DNA from: Rhizobium indicum
GTDB lineage: Bacteria > Pseudomonadota > Alphaproteobacteria > Rhizobiales > Rhizobiaceae
Direction: 5' to 3'
NCBI RefSeq assembly: GCF_005862305.2
Contig: NZ_CP054021.1
Location: 186,001-250,000 of the forward strand
Length of the DNA stretch: 64,000 nucleotides
The position numbers and the translations under genes are program-made. This document shows, piece by piece, positions 19,972-29,341 of the stretch (position 1 is the stretch's first letter; every line of letters starts with the position of its first letter). Under the pieces are notes generated by a model, which had not been told where the DNA came from, did no database searches, and saw nothing but the letters and a program-made list of their open reading frames with translations.

Positions 19972-21117
19972 ATGCTGGGGCGTCGCGTGATCGTAGAAGC
20001 TTTCCTTCGCTGGATCGAAACGGCCAAGACCGGTGACCGGGCCCGGGCCGCAAACGCCCTCGGGCGCGCCTATCTGCAGTCCGAAATGTCCGCGGACGAG
20101 CGGGCGGCGGCCGAAATGGCGATGACTTTTCTTCTCGACGATCCGTCGCCGCGCGTGCGGCTTGCGCTTGCCGAGGCGATCGCCTGGTCGCCCGATGCGC
20201 CGCGCAACCTTATCCTTTCGCTTGCCGAAGACCAGCCCGAGGTCGCCTGCCACGCGGTGACCTGCTCGCCGCTTTTGAGCGACGCCGATCTCGTCGACCT
20301 TGCCGCGCGCGGCAACGGCGCCACCCGCATGCTGATCGCCGCCAGAGCGCATGTGACACGCCCAGTCTCCGCCGCCCTCGCGGAGGTCGGCGACGAGGAA
20401 GAACTGCTCTGCCTGCTCGAGAATGACGGCGCGGTGATCTCCAGCCTATCGTTGAAACGCATCGCCGAACGGCTCGGCGACAGCTGCGATATTCGCAACC
20501 TGCTTCTCGACCGCAGCGATCTTCCCGCCGATGCCCGCCAATTGCTGACCCAGCATGTCAGCAATGCGCTGGTCGGCCTGCCGCTGGCGCAGGCGGCGAT
20601 CGGCCTGCAGCGGCTTCAGCGCATCAGCCGCGAGGCGACCGAGGCTGCTATCGTTTCGATCGCCGGCGATATCGCGCCGCGCGAAATACCTGACCTCGTC
20701 CAGCATCTGCGCCTCAACGGCCGGCTGACGCCGTCCTTCCTGATGCATGCGCTCTGTGCCGGCAAGGTGGATTTTTTCGCCGGCGCCATTGTCGATCTGA
20801 CCGCGTGCAGCGAGCGCCGCGTGCGTTCGATCCTGGCAACAGGGCGCATGCATGCCGTGCGCGCGCTCTATGAGTCCGCCGGCCTGCCGAGAGATATCAG
20901 CGTCATCTTCGTCGAGGCGACGATGCTGTGGCGCGACGCCGCCAGAAAAGCGCCGAGCAGCATGCTCGGCAATGTCTGCGGCCATCTTCTCGAAAAATTC
21001 CGTGACCCTAACGGCGCCCACGGCGCGGTTGGCGAACTGCTCGACATGGTGGAAAAGCTTGGTGTCGCCGAACAGCGACAATCGGCCCGCGTCTACGCAG
21101 CGCTTGCGGCGGCCTGA
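19972..21117 (+). CDS. DUF2336 domain protein
   Basis: About 381 residues of helical repeats of the DUF2336 type, rich in Ala, Leu and Arg (FLLDDPSPRVRLALAEAIAWSPDAP; ADDV-like repeats). The pattern resembles HEAT-like repeats used for protein binding. The start is uncertain: ATG at 19942 or 19972, or GTG at 19987. DUF2336 proteins are frequent in Alphaproteobacteria, sometimes linked to cell cycle or c-di-GMP regulation; nothing in this context decides the role. Confidence 0.8.
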   Translation: MLGRRVIVEAFLRWIETAKTGDRARAANALGRAYLQSEMSADERAAAEMAMTFLLDDPSPRVRLALAEAIAWSPDAPRNLILSLAEDQPEVACHAVTCSPLLSDADLVDLAARGNGATRMLIAARAHVTRPVSAALAEVGDEEELLCLLENDGAVISSLSLKRIAERLGDSCDIRNLLLDRSDLPADARQLLTQHVSNALVGLPLAQAAIGLQRLQRISREATEAAIVSIAGDIAPREIPDLVQHLRLNGRLTPSFLMHALCAGKVDFFAGAIVDLTACSERRVRSILATGRMHAVRALYESAGLPRDISVIFVEATMLWRDAARKAPSSMLGNVCGHLLEKFRDPNGAHGAVGELLDMVEKLGVAEQRQSARVYAALAAA

Positions 21118-21292
21118 AGCCATCCGGGGAACTGCTTGGCAGTTTCTCTGGGTTTGCTCCGGGTATGTTGAGATTCACCGAGAATTTATGACGGCGGCGC
21201 AAGCGTAGAGCATTGCTACTGCCATGCAGAACCGGAGCACTGCGGCGCGGGAGGTGATCTATTGAAACACATTGGTGATCCAGGGTACGACA

Positions 21293-21754
21293 ATGGCGAA
21301 GCTGAAAATTGGCGATATCGTCGAGATCAATACCGCGAAAGGAGTGGCCTACGCACAGTACGCGCATAAACATAAGCAATATGGCGCGTTGTTGCGCGTT
21401 TTTAGAAGAATCTTTGATTCTCAGCCAGATAACTTCACTGATTTGGTAAGCACTCAACCAGTGTTTATGTGCTTCTTCCCCTTAAATGCAGCGGTTGGAC
21501 GACGTATTGTGTCAATCGTTGACAATGTGGCACTGCCGTCTGATGCCAAGAAATTCCCTACGTTCCGTACTGGTATTGTAGACCCGGCTACGCAAAGGGT
21601 GGGTGTGTGGTGGCTATGGGATGGTGAGAAAGAATGGCGAATCGGACAGCTAACTGCTGAACAGCGTCACCTCTCGATTCGCGGAGTATGGAACGATACG
21701 TTGTTGATTGAGCGAATTGAATCTGGTTGGACGCCGGAAACAGACCCGACGTAG
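21293..21754 (+). CDS. Imm26-like immunity protein
   Basis: A 153-residue protein whose pattern matches Imm26 immunity proteins of polymorphic toxin systems: KIGDIVEI at the start, AYAQYAHKHKQYGALLRV, FFPLNAAV and the WWLWDGEKEWRIG block, ending NDTLLIERIESGW. Immunity proteins neutralise a matching secreted toxin. GC and codon use are visibly lower than in the neighbours (AT-rich third positions), suggesting horizontal gain. No toxin gene is nearby. The start at 21293 is preferred to 21272. Confidence 0.75.
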   Translation: MAKLKIGDIVEINTAKGVAYAQYAHKHKQYGALLRVFRRIFDSQPDNFTDLVSTQPVFMCFFPLNAAVGRRIVSIVDNVALPSDAKKFPTFRTGIVDPATQRVGVWWLWDGEKEWRIGQLTAEQRHLSIRGVWNDTLLIERIESGWTPETDPT

Positions 21755-21857
21755 CGTGGTAGGCGGGCACATGTAGGCCCAACATACACCAACAAGATCG
21801 GCGACAATCGGTGACATCCGGACAGTGCGAAAGATCATTGAAATGATGGGGTGATTA

Positions 21858-22142
21858 ATGGATACCGTTTCAAGGCTTTGTGCCTGGTTTGAGCGTCAAT
21901 GCGTAGGCGAATGGCATGAGGACCGTGGGGTCAAAATCGACACCATAGACAATCCAGGCTGGTCGATGAAAGTTGACCTCACGGGAACCGCCCTTCAAGA
22001 CAAGGACTTTCAGGAGATCCGAGTTGAAAGATCGGATCGTGATTGGTTTGTTGCTCGCAGAAATGATCAAGCCTTTGAGGCATTTGGCGGGTCAATTAGT
22101 CTTAATGAAATGATTGAAAATTTTCTCGCTTGGGCTGAATAG
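21858..22142 (+). CDS. Imm53-like immunity protein
   Basis: A 94-residue protein with the Imm53 pattern: a W/C-containing start (LCAWFERQCVGEWHEDRGVKI), then TIDNPGWSMKVDL with GTAL, and a C-terminal NEMIENFLAWA helix. Imm53 is an immunity family in polymorphic toxin loci. Like the preceding Imm26-like gene it is relatively AT-rich and lies in the same orientation 103 bases downstream. No cognate toxin is visible. The two together look like an orphan immunity island. Confidence 0.72.
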   Translation: MDTVSRLCAWFERQCVGEWHEDRGVKIDTIDNPGWSMKVDLTGTALQDKDFQEIRVERSDRDWFVARRNDQAFEAFGGSISLNEMIENFLAWAE

Positions 22143-22238
22143 TTCCCGCGAAGAGTGTAGACGCGCGGCGTCGGCTTGTAGAAGCGCCTTGAGTTTCGAG
22201 AAGGCGTGTTGGGTACGTCTTCTCAGACACGCGACGCT

Positions 22239-22658
22239 CTAATCGGCCAGCCGCGTCACCACCCAGGAATAGCTGGCGGAGACGAAGTGCACGGGTTTGG
22301 TCAGTGTGTCCTTGACGCTTCTGCCCGAGGGCAGATGGGCGCGGACCTGCCCGGCGATGCCTTCAGCAAAACCGGCAATCCTTCCTGGGGGTTGGGGCGC
22401 TGCGACAGCGACCTCGGGCGCGGCGGCAGGCACGGGCGCCGGTTTCGGCGGCTCGGCGGCGGCGACGGCTTTCGGTGCCTCGCACACCGCGATCACCGAG
22501 GGATAGTTGACATTCACATAGGTCTTCAGCCGTCGTTCGGCTTCGGCATCGCAGGCGGCAACGGTTTCCCAGCGTTTATCGACCGTCGCGACATAATTGC
22601 ACTGGCTGATGGAATCGTCGCAGCCGAGAATGGTCATCGCGATCAGCACCGCTTGCAT
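22239..22658 (-). CDS. small exported-looking hypothetical protein
   Basis: A 139-residue protein with a short hydrophobic N-terminus (MQAVLIAMTILGC) that could be a lipoprotein or signal sequence, four cysteines in the first 60 residues and a Pro/Ala-rich middle (about 65-95). The C-terminal part (GFAEGIAGQVRAHLPS...) is amphipathic. I do not recognise a family. It is convergent with the immunity-like genes and divergent from the acetyltransferase gene. Confidence 0.55.
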   Translation of the reverse strand: MQAVLIAMTILGCDDSISQCNYVATVDKRWETVAACDAEAERRLKTYVNVNYPSVIAVCEAPKAVAAAEPPKPAPVPAAAPEVAVAAPQPPGRIAGFAEGIAGQVRAHLPSGRSVKDTLTKPVHFVSASYSWVVTRLAD

Positions 22659-22787
22659 GTTCTGCTTCCTTGATTATTGAGCACCTCATCGCCTTAGAGG
22701 GCGCAATTCCAACCGAATGAAGGCAAGGACATTAACTCTTCGTCATATCGGGGAAAATTTTGTCACGCGCCGGCAGAGGGAGCCAGC

Positions 22788-23246
22788 ATGTCCGTCACCA
22801 TCGCTCTTGAACCGCCACGCCAAGAGGGCGTCATCCGGCTTCTCGATCTCTCCGATGCCTATGCGCAATCGCTCTATCCGGCTGAAAGCAACCATCTGGT
22901 CGACCTTTCGGTGCTGGAAAAGCCTTCGGTGAGCTTTCTGGTCGCGCGCAATGGCGATGCGATCGTCGGCTGCTGCGCGCTGGTCGAGGCCGGGGACGGC
23001 ACGGCGGAGATCAAGCGCATGTTCGTCGACCCCGAGGCGAGGGGGCTGAGGATCGCCAGCGGCCTGATGAATGCGCTCGAAGCGATCGCCGGGGAAAAGG
23101 GTCTAACGGCGATCCGGCTTGAAACCGGCATCTACCAGCCCGAGGCGATCGCTCTCTACCGCAAATACGGATATCGGGAAATCGAGCCATTCGGCAGCTA
23201 TCTGCCGGATCCGCTCAGCCTGTTCATGGAAAAGCGGCTGGGGTAG
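22788..23246 (+). CDS. GNAT family N-acetyltransferase
   Basis: A 152-residue acetyltransferase. The acetyl-CoA binding motif A is visible as IKRMFVDPEARGLRIASGLMNAL (R/Q-x-x-G-x-A type), and motif B as IALYRKYGYREIEPFG. The substrate is unknown. It ends 19 bases before the convergent AI-2E transporter gene. Confidence 0.9.
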   Translation: MSVTIALEPPRQEGVIRLLDLSDAYAQSLYPAESNHLVDLSVLEKPSVSFLVARNGDAIVGCCALVEAGDGTAEIKRMFVDPEARGLRIASGLMNALEAIAGEKGLTAIRLETGIYQPEAIALYRKYGYREIEPFGSYLPDPLSLFMEKRLG

Positions 23247-23265
23247 CCGGTCTGCGAAGCCATGT

Positions 23266-24483
23266 TCAGCCTTCGGCGACGCGCGGCATGGTTTTCGGCG
23301 AACCGGGGACCGGCGGCGGGGCCTGTTCGTCGATGATGATCTGCGGTCCGGTCTCGCTCTTGTCGGCGTTGCGGGCCTCGTGGATCCATTCGCGCCAGAT
23401 GGCGACGATCAGCGCCATCAGCACCGGGCCGATGAAGAGGCCGAGGAAACCCATCGTCTTGACGCCGCCGACGAGGCCGAAGAAGGTCGGCAGGAAGGGC
23501 AGCTTGATCGGACCGCCGACGAGCTTCGGCCGCAGCGTCTTGTCGACGATGAATAGCTCGACCGTCCCCCAGACGAAGAGACTGATGCCGGCGACATGCG
23601 AGCCGCTCGCCAGCAGATAGATGGAGACCAGCGTGAAGGAGAGCGGCGCACCGCCAGGTATCAGCGCCATCACGCCCGTCAATACGCCGAGCGTCACCGG
23701 CGAGGGCACGCCGGCAATCCAGTAGGCAAGGCCGAGCACGATGCCTTCGCCGATCGCGATCAGCGTCATGCCCATGACGGTGGAGCTGATCGTCGCCGGC
23801 ACGACGCGAGAAATTCGCTCCCAGCGGTTGGGCAGGATGCGCTCACCCAGCATGTCGATCTGCTTGGAGAAGGAGAAGCCGTCGCGATAAACGAAGAACA
23901 GCGCGATCAGCATGAAAAGCAGCGTCAGCAGCAGATGGAAGGCGCCGCCGCCGGCCGCCAGCACGGCACGGTATATGTTGCCGATATTGGCGCCGCTGAC
24001 CGCCTGGATGACCTCGCCGAGCGCGCCGGGACTGCCGATATATTTTGTCCAGACTTCATCGAGATAGGCGCCGGCCCAAGGCAGCGCGACGATCCAGTTT
24101 GGCGTCGGGGCACCGGCGCGGTTGGCATGGATGGCCCAGGCGACCCAGGTACGCACTTCGCCGGTCGTATAGGTGACTGCAAGCCCGATCGGGATGACCA
24201 GGAAGGTGATGATCAGGATGATGGCGATGGTCGCGGCGATCGTCGTATTGCCGCCGACGCGGGCAAGAAGCTTGCGGTAGAGCGGCCAGCTGGCAAAGCC
24301 GATGACGAGGGCTGCGAGCACCGGCACGAGGAAGCCGTAGAAGAAATAGACGCCGGCAGCGACGACTAGGACCAGCAGCCAGCGCGCCGCCGAAATGGAG
24401 GGAATCAGCGGCGTACGCGTCTGAGCCGACGATCCGAGCCATCGCGGTTCATGATTGCTTTTCTGACGGTCGAACACACCCAC
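23266..24483 (-). CDS. AI-2E family transporter
   Basis: A 405-residue inner-membrane protein with about eight hydrophobic segments in the pattern of the AI-2E (YdiK/PerM/TqsA) family. It has the first helix pair near 33-80, a long soluble loop, then clustered helices including GVLTGVMALIPGGAP and the C-terminal GGVKTMGFLGLFIGPVLMALI block. Family members export small molecules or ions; autoinducer-2 export is only shown for a few. The C-terminus is polar and Pro-rich. Confidence 0.9.
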   Translation of the reverse strand: MGVFDRQKSNHEPRWLGSSAQTRTPLIPSISAARWLLVLVVAAGVYFFYGFLVPVLAALVIGFASWPLYRKLLARVGGNTTIAATIAIILIITFLVIPIGLAVTYTTGEVRTWVAWAIHANRAGAPTPNWIVALPWAGAYLDEVWTKYIGSPGALGEVIQAVSGANIGNIYRAVLAAGGGAFHLLLTLLFMLIALFFVYRDGFSFSKQIDMLGERILPNRWERISRVVPATISSTVMGMTLIAIGEGIVLGLAYWIAGVPSPVTLGVLTGVMALIPGGAPLSFTLVSIYLLASGSHVAGISLFVWGTVELFIVDKTLRPKLVGGPIKLPFLPTFFGLVGGVKTMGFLGLFIGPVLMALIVAIWREWIHEARNADKSETGPQIIIDEQAPPPVPGSPKTMPRVAEG

Positions 24484-24599
24484 GCGCGCCTCTTCTTTTT
24501 CTTGTACTCTGGTTATGGGCCATCAACCCGGTGGTTTCAAGGTCCGCACCGTGAAAGCGTATACAAAGCGTGCCTATTCGACCCTCAGATCCGGACGTC

Positions 24600-25733
24600 T
24601 TACTGCTGCGGGCGGTTGAGAACCTTGAAGGCATAGAATTGCGTCTTCTGGCCGGCCGAGAAATTATTGTCGGAGCCGAGAATGAGAACATCGGTGCCGT
24701 CCTTGGCCTTGCCGAGCGACATGGCCTCGATATTGTCGGGAACGAGGCCGATCGCCCTCAAATCGAGGACCTGGCTTTTGCGGACGGGGACGACGCGCTG
24801 GTCGTTTTTGGCGAGGGACGCGATGACGGATACATCGGTGGCATCAGTCAGATCCATCATCATGATCTTGATGGTGTTGCCGAAGCCCTGGGCATAGCTG
24901 CGTTCGACGGCGAGCAGGCGGTGATCGTCGAGGGCAAGAATCTCGGACATGCCGTTGTCATTGCCGCCGTCGGCCTTGGTGGCGGCCTGCGGGATCGGCG
25001 AGACGGGGTAGACGTACTCAGCCTTCGGCTCGCCGGTGGCGCCGTCATAGCGGACGATGCGCGACAGGCTGCCCGACGTCAGCGAGGGGTTCGGACCATC
25101 CTGGTAAAGGGCCGCTTCAACACCGACGAAAACGTCGCCGGAGGGCGCGATGGCAAGATCCTCGAAGGCAAGATTGTCCCGGATGCCGGTCGACTTGTCC
25201 GCGGTCGGCGCAAAGCCCTCCGGCAGCATGAATTCGCGGACGAAGGAACCGTCCGGCGAAGCAACGCGGACGAAGGGTGCCAGCAGCGCCTTGCCGTCGC
25301 CTTCGCTGCCCCAATAGATGCCGTCCTTGCCGAGGCGGATCGATTCCGGATCGACGGTCCGGGCAGCGAAGGGCTCGCCATTCTTGTCCTTCAGGGTCAC
25401 CTGCTTGACGACCGAAACGCCCTTGAGGCCCGACGCGTCGAGATTGACTTCGAGTTCATAGAAACGGGCAGGGCCTCTTTCCGAACGGTCGTCGCTGATG
25501 GCGATATAGTGGCCGGTGGCGGCATCGAAATCGAGGCCGGAAATACCGCCGAATTCGACGCCGTTTTCCATGTGGCCTGTGGGGATGACGAATTCACCGA
25601 GATAGGAGAGCGAGATGCCAGCGGCGCAATCGCCGAAGGGGCAGGCGGTCTCAAAAGTGGTGCCGATATCGGTGGCGCTGACGGTGCTGGACAGGAGAAC
25701 GAAAGCGGCAGCCGCGAGGAAACGCTTGGTCAT
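24600..25733 (-). CDS. secreted phytase-like esterase family protein
   Basis: About 377 residues with a clear signal peptide (MTKRFLAAAAFVLLSSTVSAT). The rest is a beta-propeller-like protein of the 'esterase-like activity of phytase' family: GGISGLDFDAATGHYIAISDDR, FDPESIR-like VDPESIRLGKDGIYWGSEG, NKGIRDNLAFEDLAIAPSG-type block and NIEAMSLGKA near the end. It is likely periplasmic or secreted and may act on phosphate esters. The start at 25733 was chosen because the signal peptide begins there. Confidence 0.85.
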   Translation of the reverse strand: MTKRFLAAAAFVLLSSTVSATDIGTTFETACPFGDCAAGISLSYLGEFVIPTGHMENGVEFGGISGLDFDAATGHYIAISDDRSERGPARFYELEVNLDASGLKGVSVVKQVTLKDKNGEPFAARTVDPESIRLGKDGIYWGSEGDGKALLAPFVRVASPDGSFVREFMLPEGFAPTADKSTGIRDNLAFEDLAIAPSGDVFVGVEAALYQDGPNPSLTSGSLSRIVRYDGATGEPKAEYVYPVSPIPQAATKADGGNDNGMSEILALDDHRLLAVERSYAQGFGNTIKIMMMDLTDATDVSVIASLAKNDQRVVPVRKSQVLDLRAIGLVPDNIEAMSLGKAKDGTDVLILGSDNNFSAGQKTQFYAFKVLNRPQQ

Positions 25734-25932
25734 GACAAATATCCGGCAAGGGGTTTGAAAACGGTTCGACCGGCGCAAATGCTCCCTGGGGGAGGCACGC
25801 CGACCGTTTAATGCGCCGGTTGTTTGACGGAGTTGTTACGGTTCTTCGTCAGTTCCGTGAAATCGTGAATGCTAAAATGCGGCGCGCCGAACCCGTGTCT
25901 ATCCGACCGTTTGGCGCGCTCGACCTAATACC

Positions 25933-28035
25933 CTAGATATCGAGGTTTTCAGCGAAAGCCGCACGGTCCTGGATGAAGCGGAAGCGGGCTTCCGGCTTGG
26001 TGCCCATCAGATCGTCGACGGCGGCGCGCGTGCCTTCGAAATCCACCTCGTCGATCAGCACCTTGAGCAGAGTGCGCTTGGACGGATCCATGGTGGTTTC
26101 CTTGAGCTGGGCGGGCATCATTTCGCCGAGACCTTTGAAGCGGCTGATCTCGACCTTGACCTTGCCCTTAAACTCCGTCTGCATCAGCTCGGCGCGATGA
26201 TTGTCGTCGCGGGCATAGGCGGATTTCGCCCCTTGGGTGATTTTGTAAAGCGGCGGCACGGCAAGGAAGAGATGGCCGCCGCGCACCAGCTCCGGCATCT
26301 CCTGATAGAAGAAGGTGATGAGCAGCGATGCGATATGGGCGCCGTCGACGTCGGCATCGGTCATGACGATGATGCGCTCGTAGCGCAGGTCTTCGTCGCG
26401 ATATTTCGAGCGCGTGCCGCAGCCGAGAGCCTGGACGAGATCGGCGAGCTGCTGGTTGGCGCCAAGTTTTTCGCGGCCGGCGCTGGCAACGTTGAGGATC
26501 TTGCCACGCAGCGGCAGAATTGCCTGATTGGCGCGGTTGCGCGCCTGCTTGGCCGAACCGCCTGCCGAATCACCCTCGACGATGAAGAGTTCGGCGCCTT
26601 CGGCGGTGTTCTGCGAGCAATCGGCGAGCTTGCCGGGCAGGCGCAATTTGCGCACCGCACTCTTGCGGTTGACTTCCTTTTCCTTCCGGCGGCGCAGGCG
26701 CTCCTCGGCGCGCTCGATCACCCAGTCAAGCAGCTTGGCCGACTCATTCGGATTGTCGGCAAGGTAATGGTCGAAGGGATCGCGGAGCGCGTTCTCGACG
26801 ATGCGCTGCGCCTCGACGGTCGCAAGCCTGTCCTTGGTCTGGCCGACGAATTCCGGCTCGCGAATGAAGACCGACAGCATGCCGACCGCCGAGATCATCA
26901 CGTCGTCGGTGGTGATCTGCGCGGCGCGCTTGTTCTGCGTCAGCTCGGCATAGGCCTTCAGGCCCTTGGTCAGCGCAATGCGCAGCCCCGCCTCATGCGT
27001 GCCGCCTTCGGTCGTCGGGATGGTGTTGCAATAGGAATGCACCTGAGGATCGCCGCCATACCAGGTGATCGCCCATTCCATCGAGCCGTGGCCGCTCACC
27101 TTCTCCGTCTTGCCGGCAAAGATCTCGCGGGTGACGGTGAACTCCTTGCCCATCGTCGCCTGGAGATAGTCCTTCAGGCCGCCGGGGAAGTGGAAGACGG
27201 CCTTGTCAGGGACCTCGGAGCCTTCGGGCAGCACGCCCGCCTCACAGCTCCAGCGGATTTCGACGCCGCCGAACAGATAGGCTTTCGAGCGCGCCATGCG
27301 GAAGACGCGGGCGGCATCGAACTTCATGTGATCCCCAAAGATCTGGGGGTCGGGATGGAAGCGCACGCGGGTGCCGCGGCGGTTGTGAACGTCGCCCAAC
27401 TCTTCGAGACCGCCCTGCGGCAGGCCGCGGGAGAAGCGTTGGCGGTAGAGTTTGCGGTTTCGCGCCACCTCGACCTCGAGGTCGTCGGAAAGCGCGTTGA
27501 CGACCGAGACGCCGACGCCGTGCAGGCCGCCTGAAGTTTCGTAAGCCTTGCCGTCGAATTTACCGCCGGCATGCAGCTTGGTCATGATGACTTCGAGCGT
27601 CGACTTGCCCGGCACCTGCGGATGGTTCTCGACCGGGATGCCGCGGCCATTGTCGGAGACGGTGAGATAACCCTCGAGGTCGAGATAGACCTCGATGAAA
27701 TTGGCATGCCCGGCGACCGCCTCGTCCATCGCATTGTCGATGACTTCGGCAAAGAGGTGGTGCAGCGCCTTTTCATCGGTGCCGCCGATATACATGCCCG
27801 GGCGCATGCGCACCGGCTCGAGGCCTTCGAGGACGCGGATCGACGAGGCGCCGTAATCATCGGAGTTCGAGGCGGCGGGCGCCGGGCGTGCAGAGGCTCC
27901 GGCAGCCGGGGGTGCTGCCGCTGCGGCGGGCGCAGCCGTCACCGGCGGCCGTTCGGCGGGCGCCGCAGGCTTCTGCGCCTCCTCGCGTTTTTCAGAGAGG
28001 GGCATTCCGGAAAAGAGGTCGTTGCTATCGTCCAT
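25933..28035 (-). CDS. parE: DNA topoisomerase IV subunit B
   Basis: ATPase subunit of the enzyme that unlinks daughter chromosomes. The 700-residue product has a Pro/Ala-rich N-terminal tail of about 55 residues, a GHKL ATPase domain (VIDNAMDEAVAGHA; DNGRGIPVENH; GGLHGVGVSVVNALS), a transducer domain and a Toprim domain (FIVEGDSAGGSAK and DADVDGAHI), ending with the usual YKGLGEM-like block. The spacing and the RYK-type features fit ParE rather than GyrB, since the long GyrB insertion is missing. It is monocistronic. Confidence 0.95.
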   Translation of the reverse strand: MDDSNDLFSGMPLSEKREEAQKPAAPAERPPVTAAPAAAAAPPAAGASARPAPAASNSDDYGASSIRVLEGLEPVRMRPGMYIGGTDEKALHHLFAEVIDNAMDEAVAGHANFIEVYLDLEGYLTVSDNGRGIPVENHPQVPGKSTLEVIMTKLHAGGKFDGKAYETSGGLHGVGVSVVNALSDDLEVEVARNRKLYRQRFSRGLPQGGLEELGDVHNRRGTRVRFHPDPQIFGDHMKFDAARVFRMARSKAYLFGGVEIRWSCEAGVLPEGSEVPDKAVFHFPGGLKDYLQATMGKEFTVTREIFAGKTEKVSGHGSMEWAITWYGGDPQVHSYCNTIPTTEGGTHEAGLRIALTKGLKAYAELTQNKRAAQITTDDVMISAVGMLSVFIREPEFVGQTKDRLATVEAQRIVENALRDPFDHYLADNPNESAKLLDWVIERAEERLRRRKEKEVNRKSAVRKLRLPGKLADCSQNTAEGAELFIVEGDSAGGSAKQARNRANQAILPLRGKILNVASAGREKLGANQQLADLVQALGCGTRSKYRDEDLRYERIIVMTDADVDGAHIASLLITFFYQEMPELVRGGHLFLAVPPLYKITQGAKSAYARDDNHRAELMQTEFKGKVKVEISRFKGLGEMMPAQLKETTMDPSKRTLLKVLIDEVDFEGTRAAVDDLMGTKPEARFRFIQDRAAFAENLDI

Positions 28036-28254
28036 GGAGCCGTTCAGATCTTCATCCTGTCTTAGGTCTGGCCTGGGCGGGCATCCGCCGCCGACCCAAA
28101 ATCACCGCATTTCATGCCACGTTTGCGAATCAGGCAGATTTTGCCAGAAAGCACCTCTATACGCGACACCGCCGGTTTGCGCGGGCTTTTCCCAAATGAT
28201 TTGCGTTGCCGGGCGCAGAATGGCAAGCGGCGGCAGGCTTCAGGAACCATCCGA

Positions 28255-29154
28255 ATGCGAATGTCCACAAGTCATTGCACCATCATCACCGCAATTGCGG
28301 CCTTTTTCTTGTCCGCGGCCATTCTGTCCGCTGTTGGTCCGGCAGAGGCGGCCGACGCTTTGCCGCCTTTCAAGGACGACCTGTTTTCCAAGCAGACCGT
28401 GCTGCAGACAGACGACGGCGGCGCCTTCGAGGTCATCGACTATGACGAGATGCGCGATATCAACGGCCGCGACCAGATCCCGCAAAAGCGGGTGCAGCAG
28501 AAATATGTGGCGCTCGGCATCCGCAAGGCGCAAGCGGACGAGACGCTGTCTCTCGACGGCATCAAGCTCGATGTCACCAGGGTGGGACCGGCCGGGAATG
28601 CCGCCTTTACGGTGATTTTCATCCATGGGCGCGACGGCGACCGCCGGCTCGGCGCCAACGACTACAGCTTCGGCGGGAATTTCAACCGGCTGAAGAACCT
28701 CGTCGCCGGCAATGGCGGCGCTTATTATTCGCCGACGGTCAAAAGCTTCGACAGCAGCGGCGTTGCGGCGATCGCCGGCCTCATCCGCTATGCCAGCGCG
28801 CAATCGCCCGGCCGGCCGATCATCCTTTCCTGCGCCTCGATGGGCAGCCAGGTCTGCTGGGGCATTGCGCGCGATGGTGACAGCGTCAAGCGGCTGAAGG
28901 GCATGCTGATCCTGAGCGGGGTGACCGATCCCGATTTCACCAGGAGCGCCTTCTACAAGGCGAAGCTGCCGCTCTGGTTGGCCCATGGCAGCCGCGACCC
29001 GGTCTATGCAGCCACAGACCAGCAGGCGCTGTTCGAAAGCCTGCATAAGGCAAAGTATCCGGCGCGTTTCACGCTGTTTCAGACCGGCAATCACGGGACG
29101 CCGATCCGGATGATCGACTGGCGTAAGGTGTTGAACTGGATTCTGGCTGGCTAA
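28255..29154 (+). CDS. exported alpha/beta hydrolase-like protein
   Basis: A 299-residue protein with a signal peptide (about 1-30, cleavage after AEA). The mature part looks like an alpha/beta hydrolase: VIFIHGRDGDRR strand and turn, a nucleophile-elbow region LSCASMGSQVCWG (SxxS with serine before MGS), WLAHGSRDPV for the acid loop and GNHGTP for the histidine. The elbow CASMGS departs slightly from GxSxG. It probably acts on an ester in the periplasm. It is divergent from parE, with a RIME2-like palindrome after the stop. Confidence 0.75.
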   Translation: MRMSTSHCTIITAIAAFFLSAAILSAVGPAEAADALPPFKDDLFSKQTVLQTDDGGAFEVIDYDEMRDINGRDQIPQKRVQQKYVALGIRKAQADETLSLDGIKLDVTRVGPAGNAAFTVIFIHGRDGDRRLGANDYSFGGNFNRLKNLVAGNGGAYYSPTVKSFDSSGVAAIAGLIRYASAQSPGRPIILSCASMGSQVCWGIARDGDSVKRLKGMLILSGVTDPDFTRSAFYKAKLPLWLAHGSRDPVYAATDQQALFESLHKAKYPARFTLFQTGNHGTPIRMIDWRKVLNWILAG

Positions 29155-29155
29155 A

Positions 29156-29201
29156 GCATGTCGCACAAAAGTGTGCGGCGGTTTTTGCGATAACGACATG
29201 C
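29156..29201. repeat. second type of Rhizobium intergenic palindrome
   Basis: GCATGTCG and CGACATGC (8 bp each) frame a 30-base interior that itself contains a GCACA/TGTGC mini-hairpin. It is immediately followed by AT-rich sequence. The GCATGTCG..ACATGC form is common between genes in Rhizobium genomes as I remember them. It lies between the hydrolase gene and tpiA. Confidence 0.5.
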
Positions 29202-29341
29202 GTAAAAATACCGAAAGGGCGGTTTTCGGCAGAAATATGCGCGGGATCGACGAGATTCCCCTTACGTCAGGGGCATGATGCTTTTCTTTGCCACAAGCTT
29301 TTGATATTGCCCAAGGCATATGCAGATTGTGGAAGGCCAGC

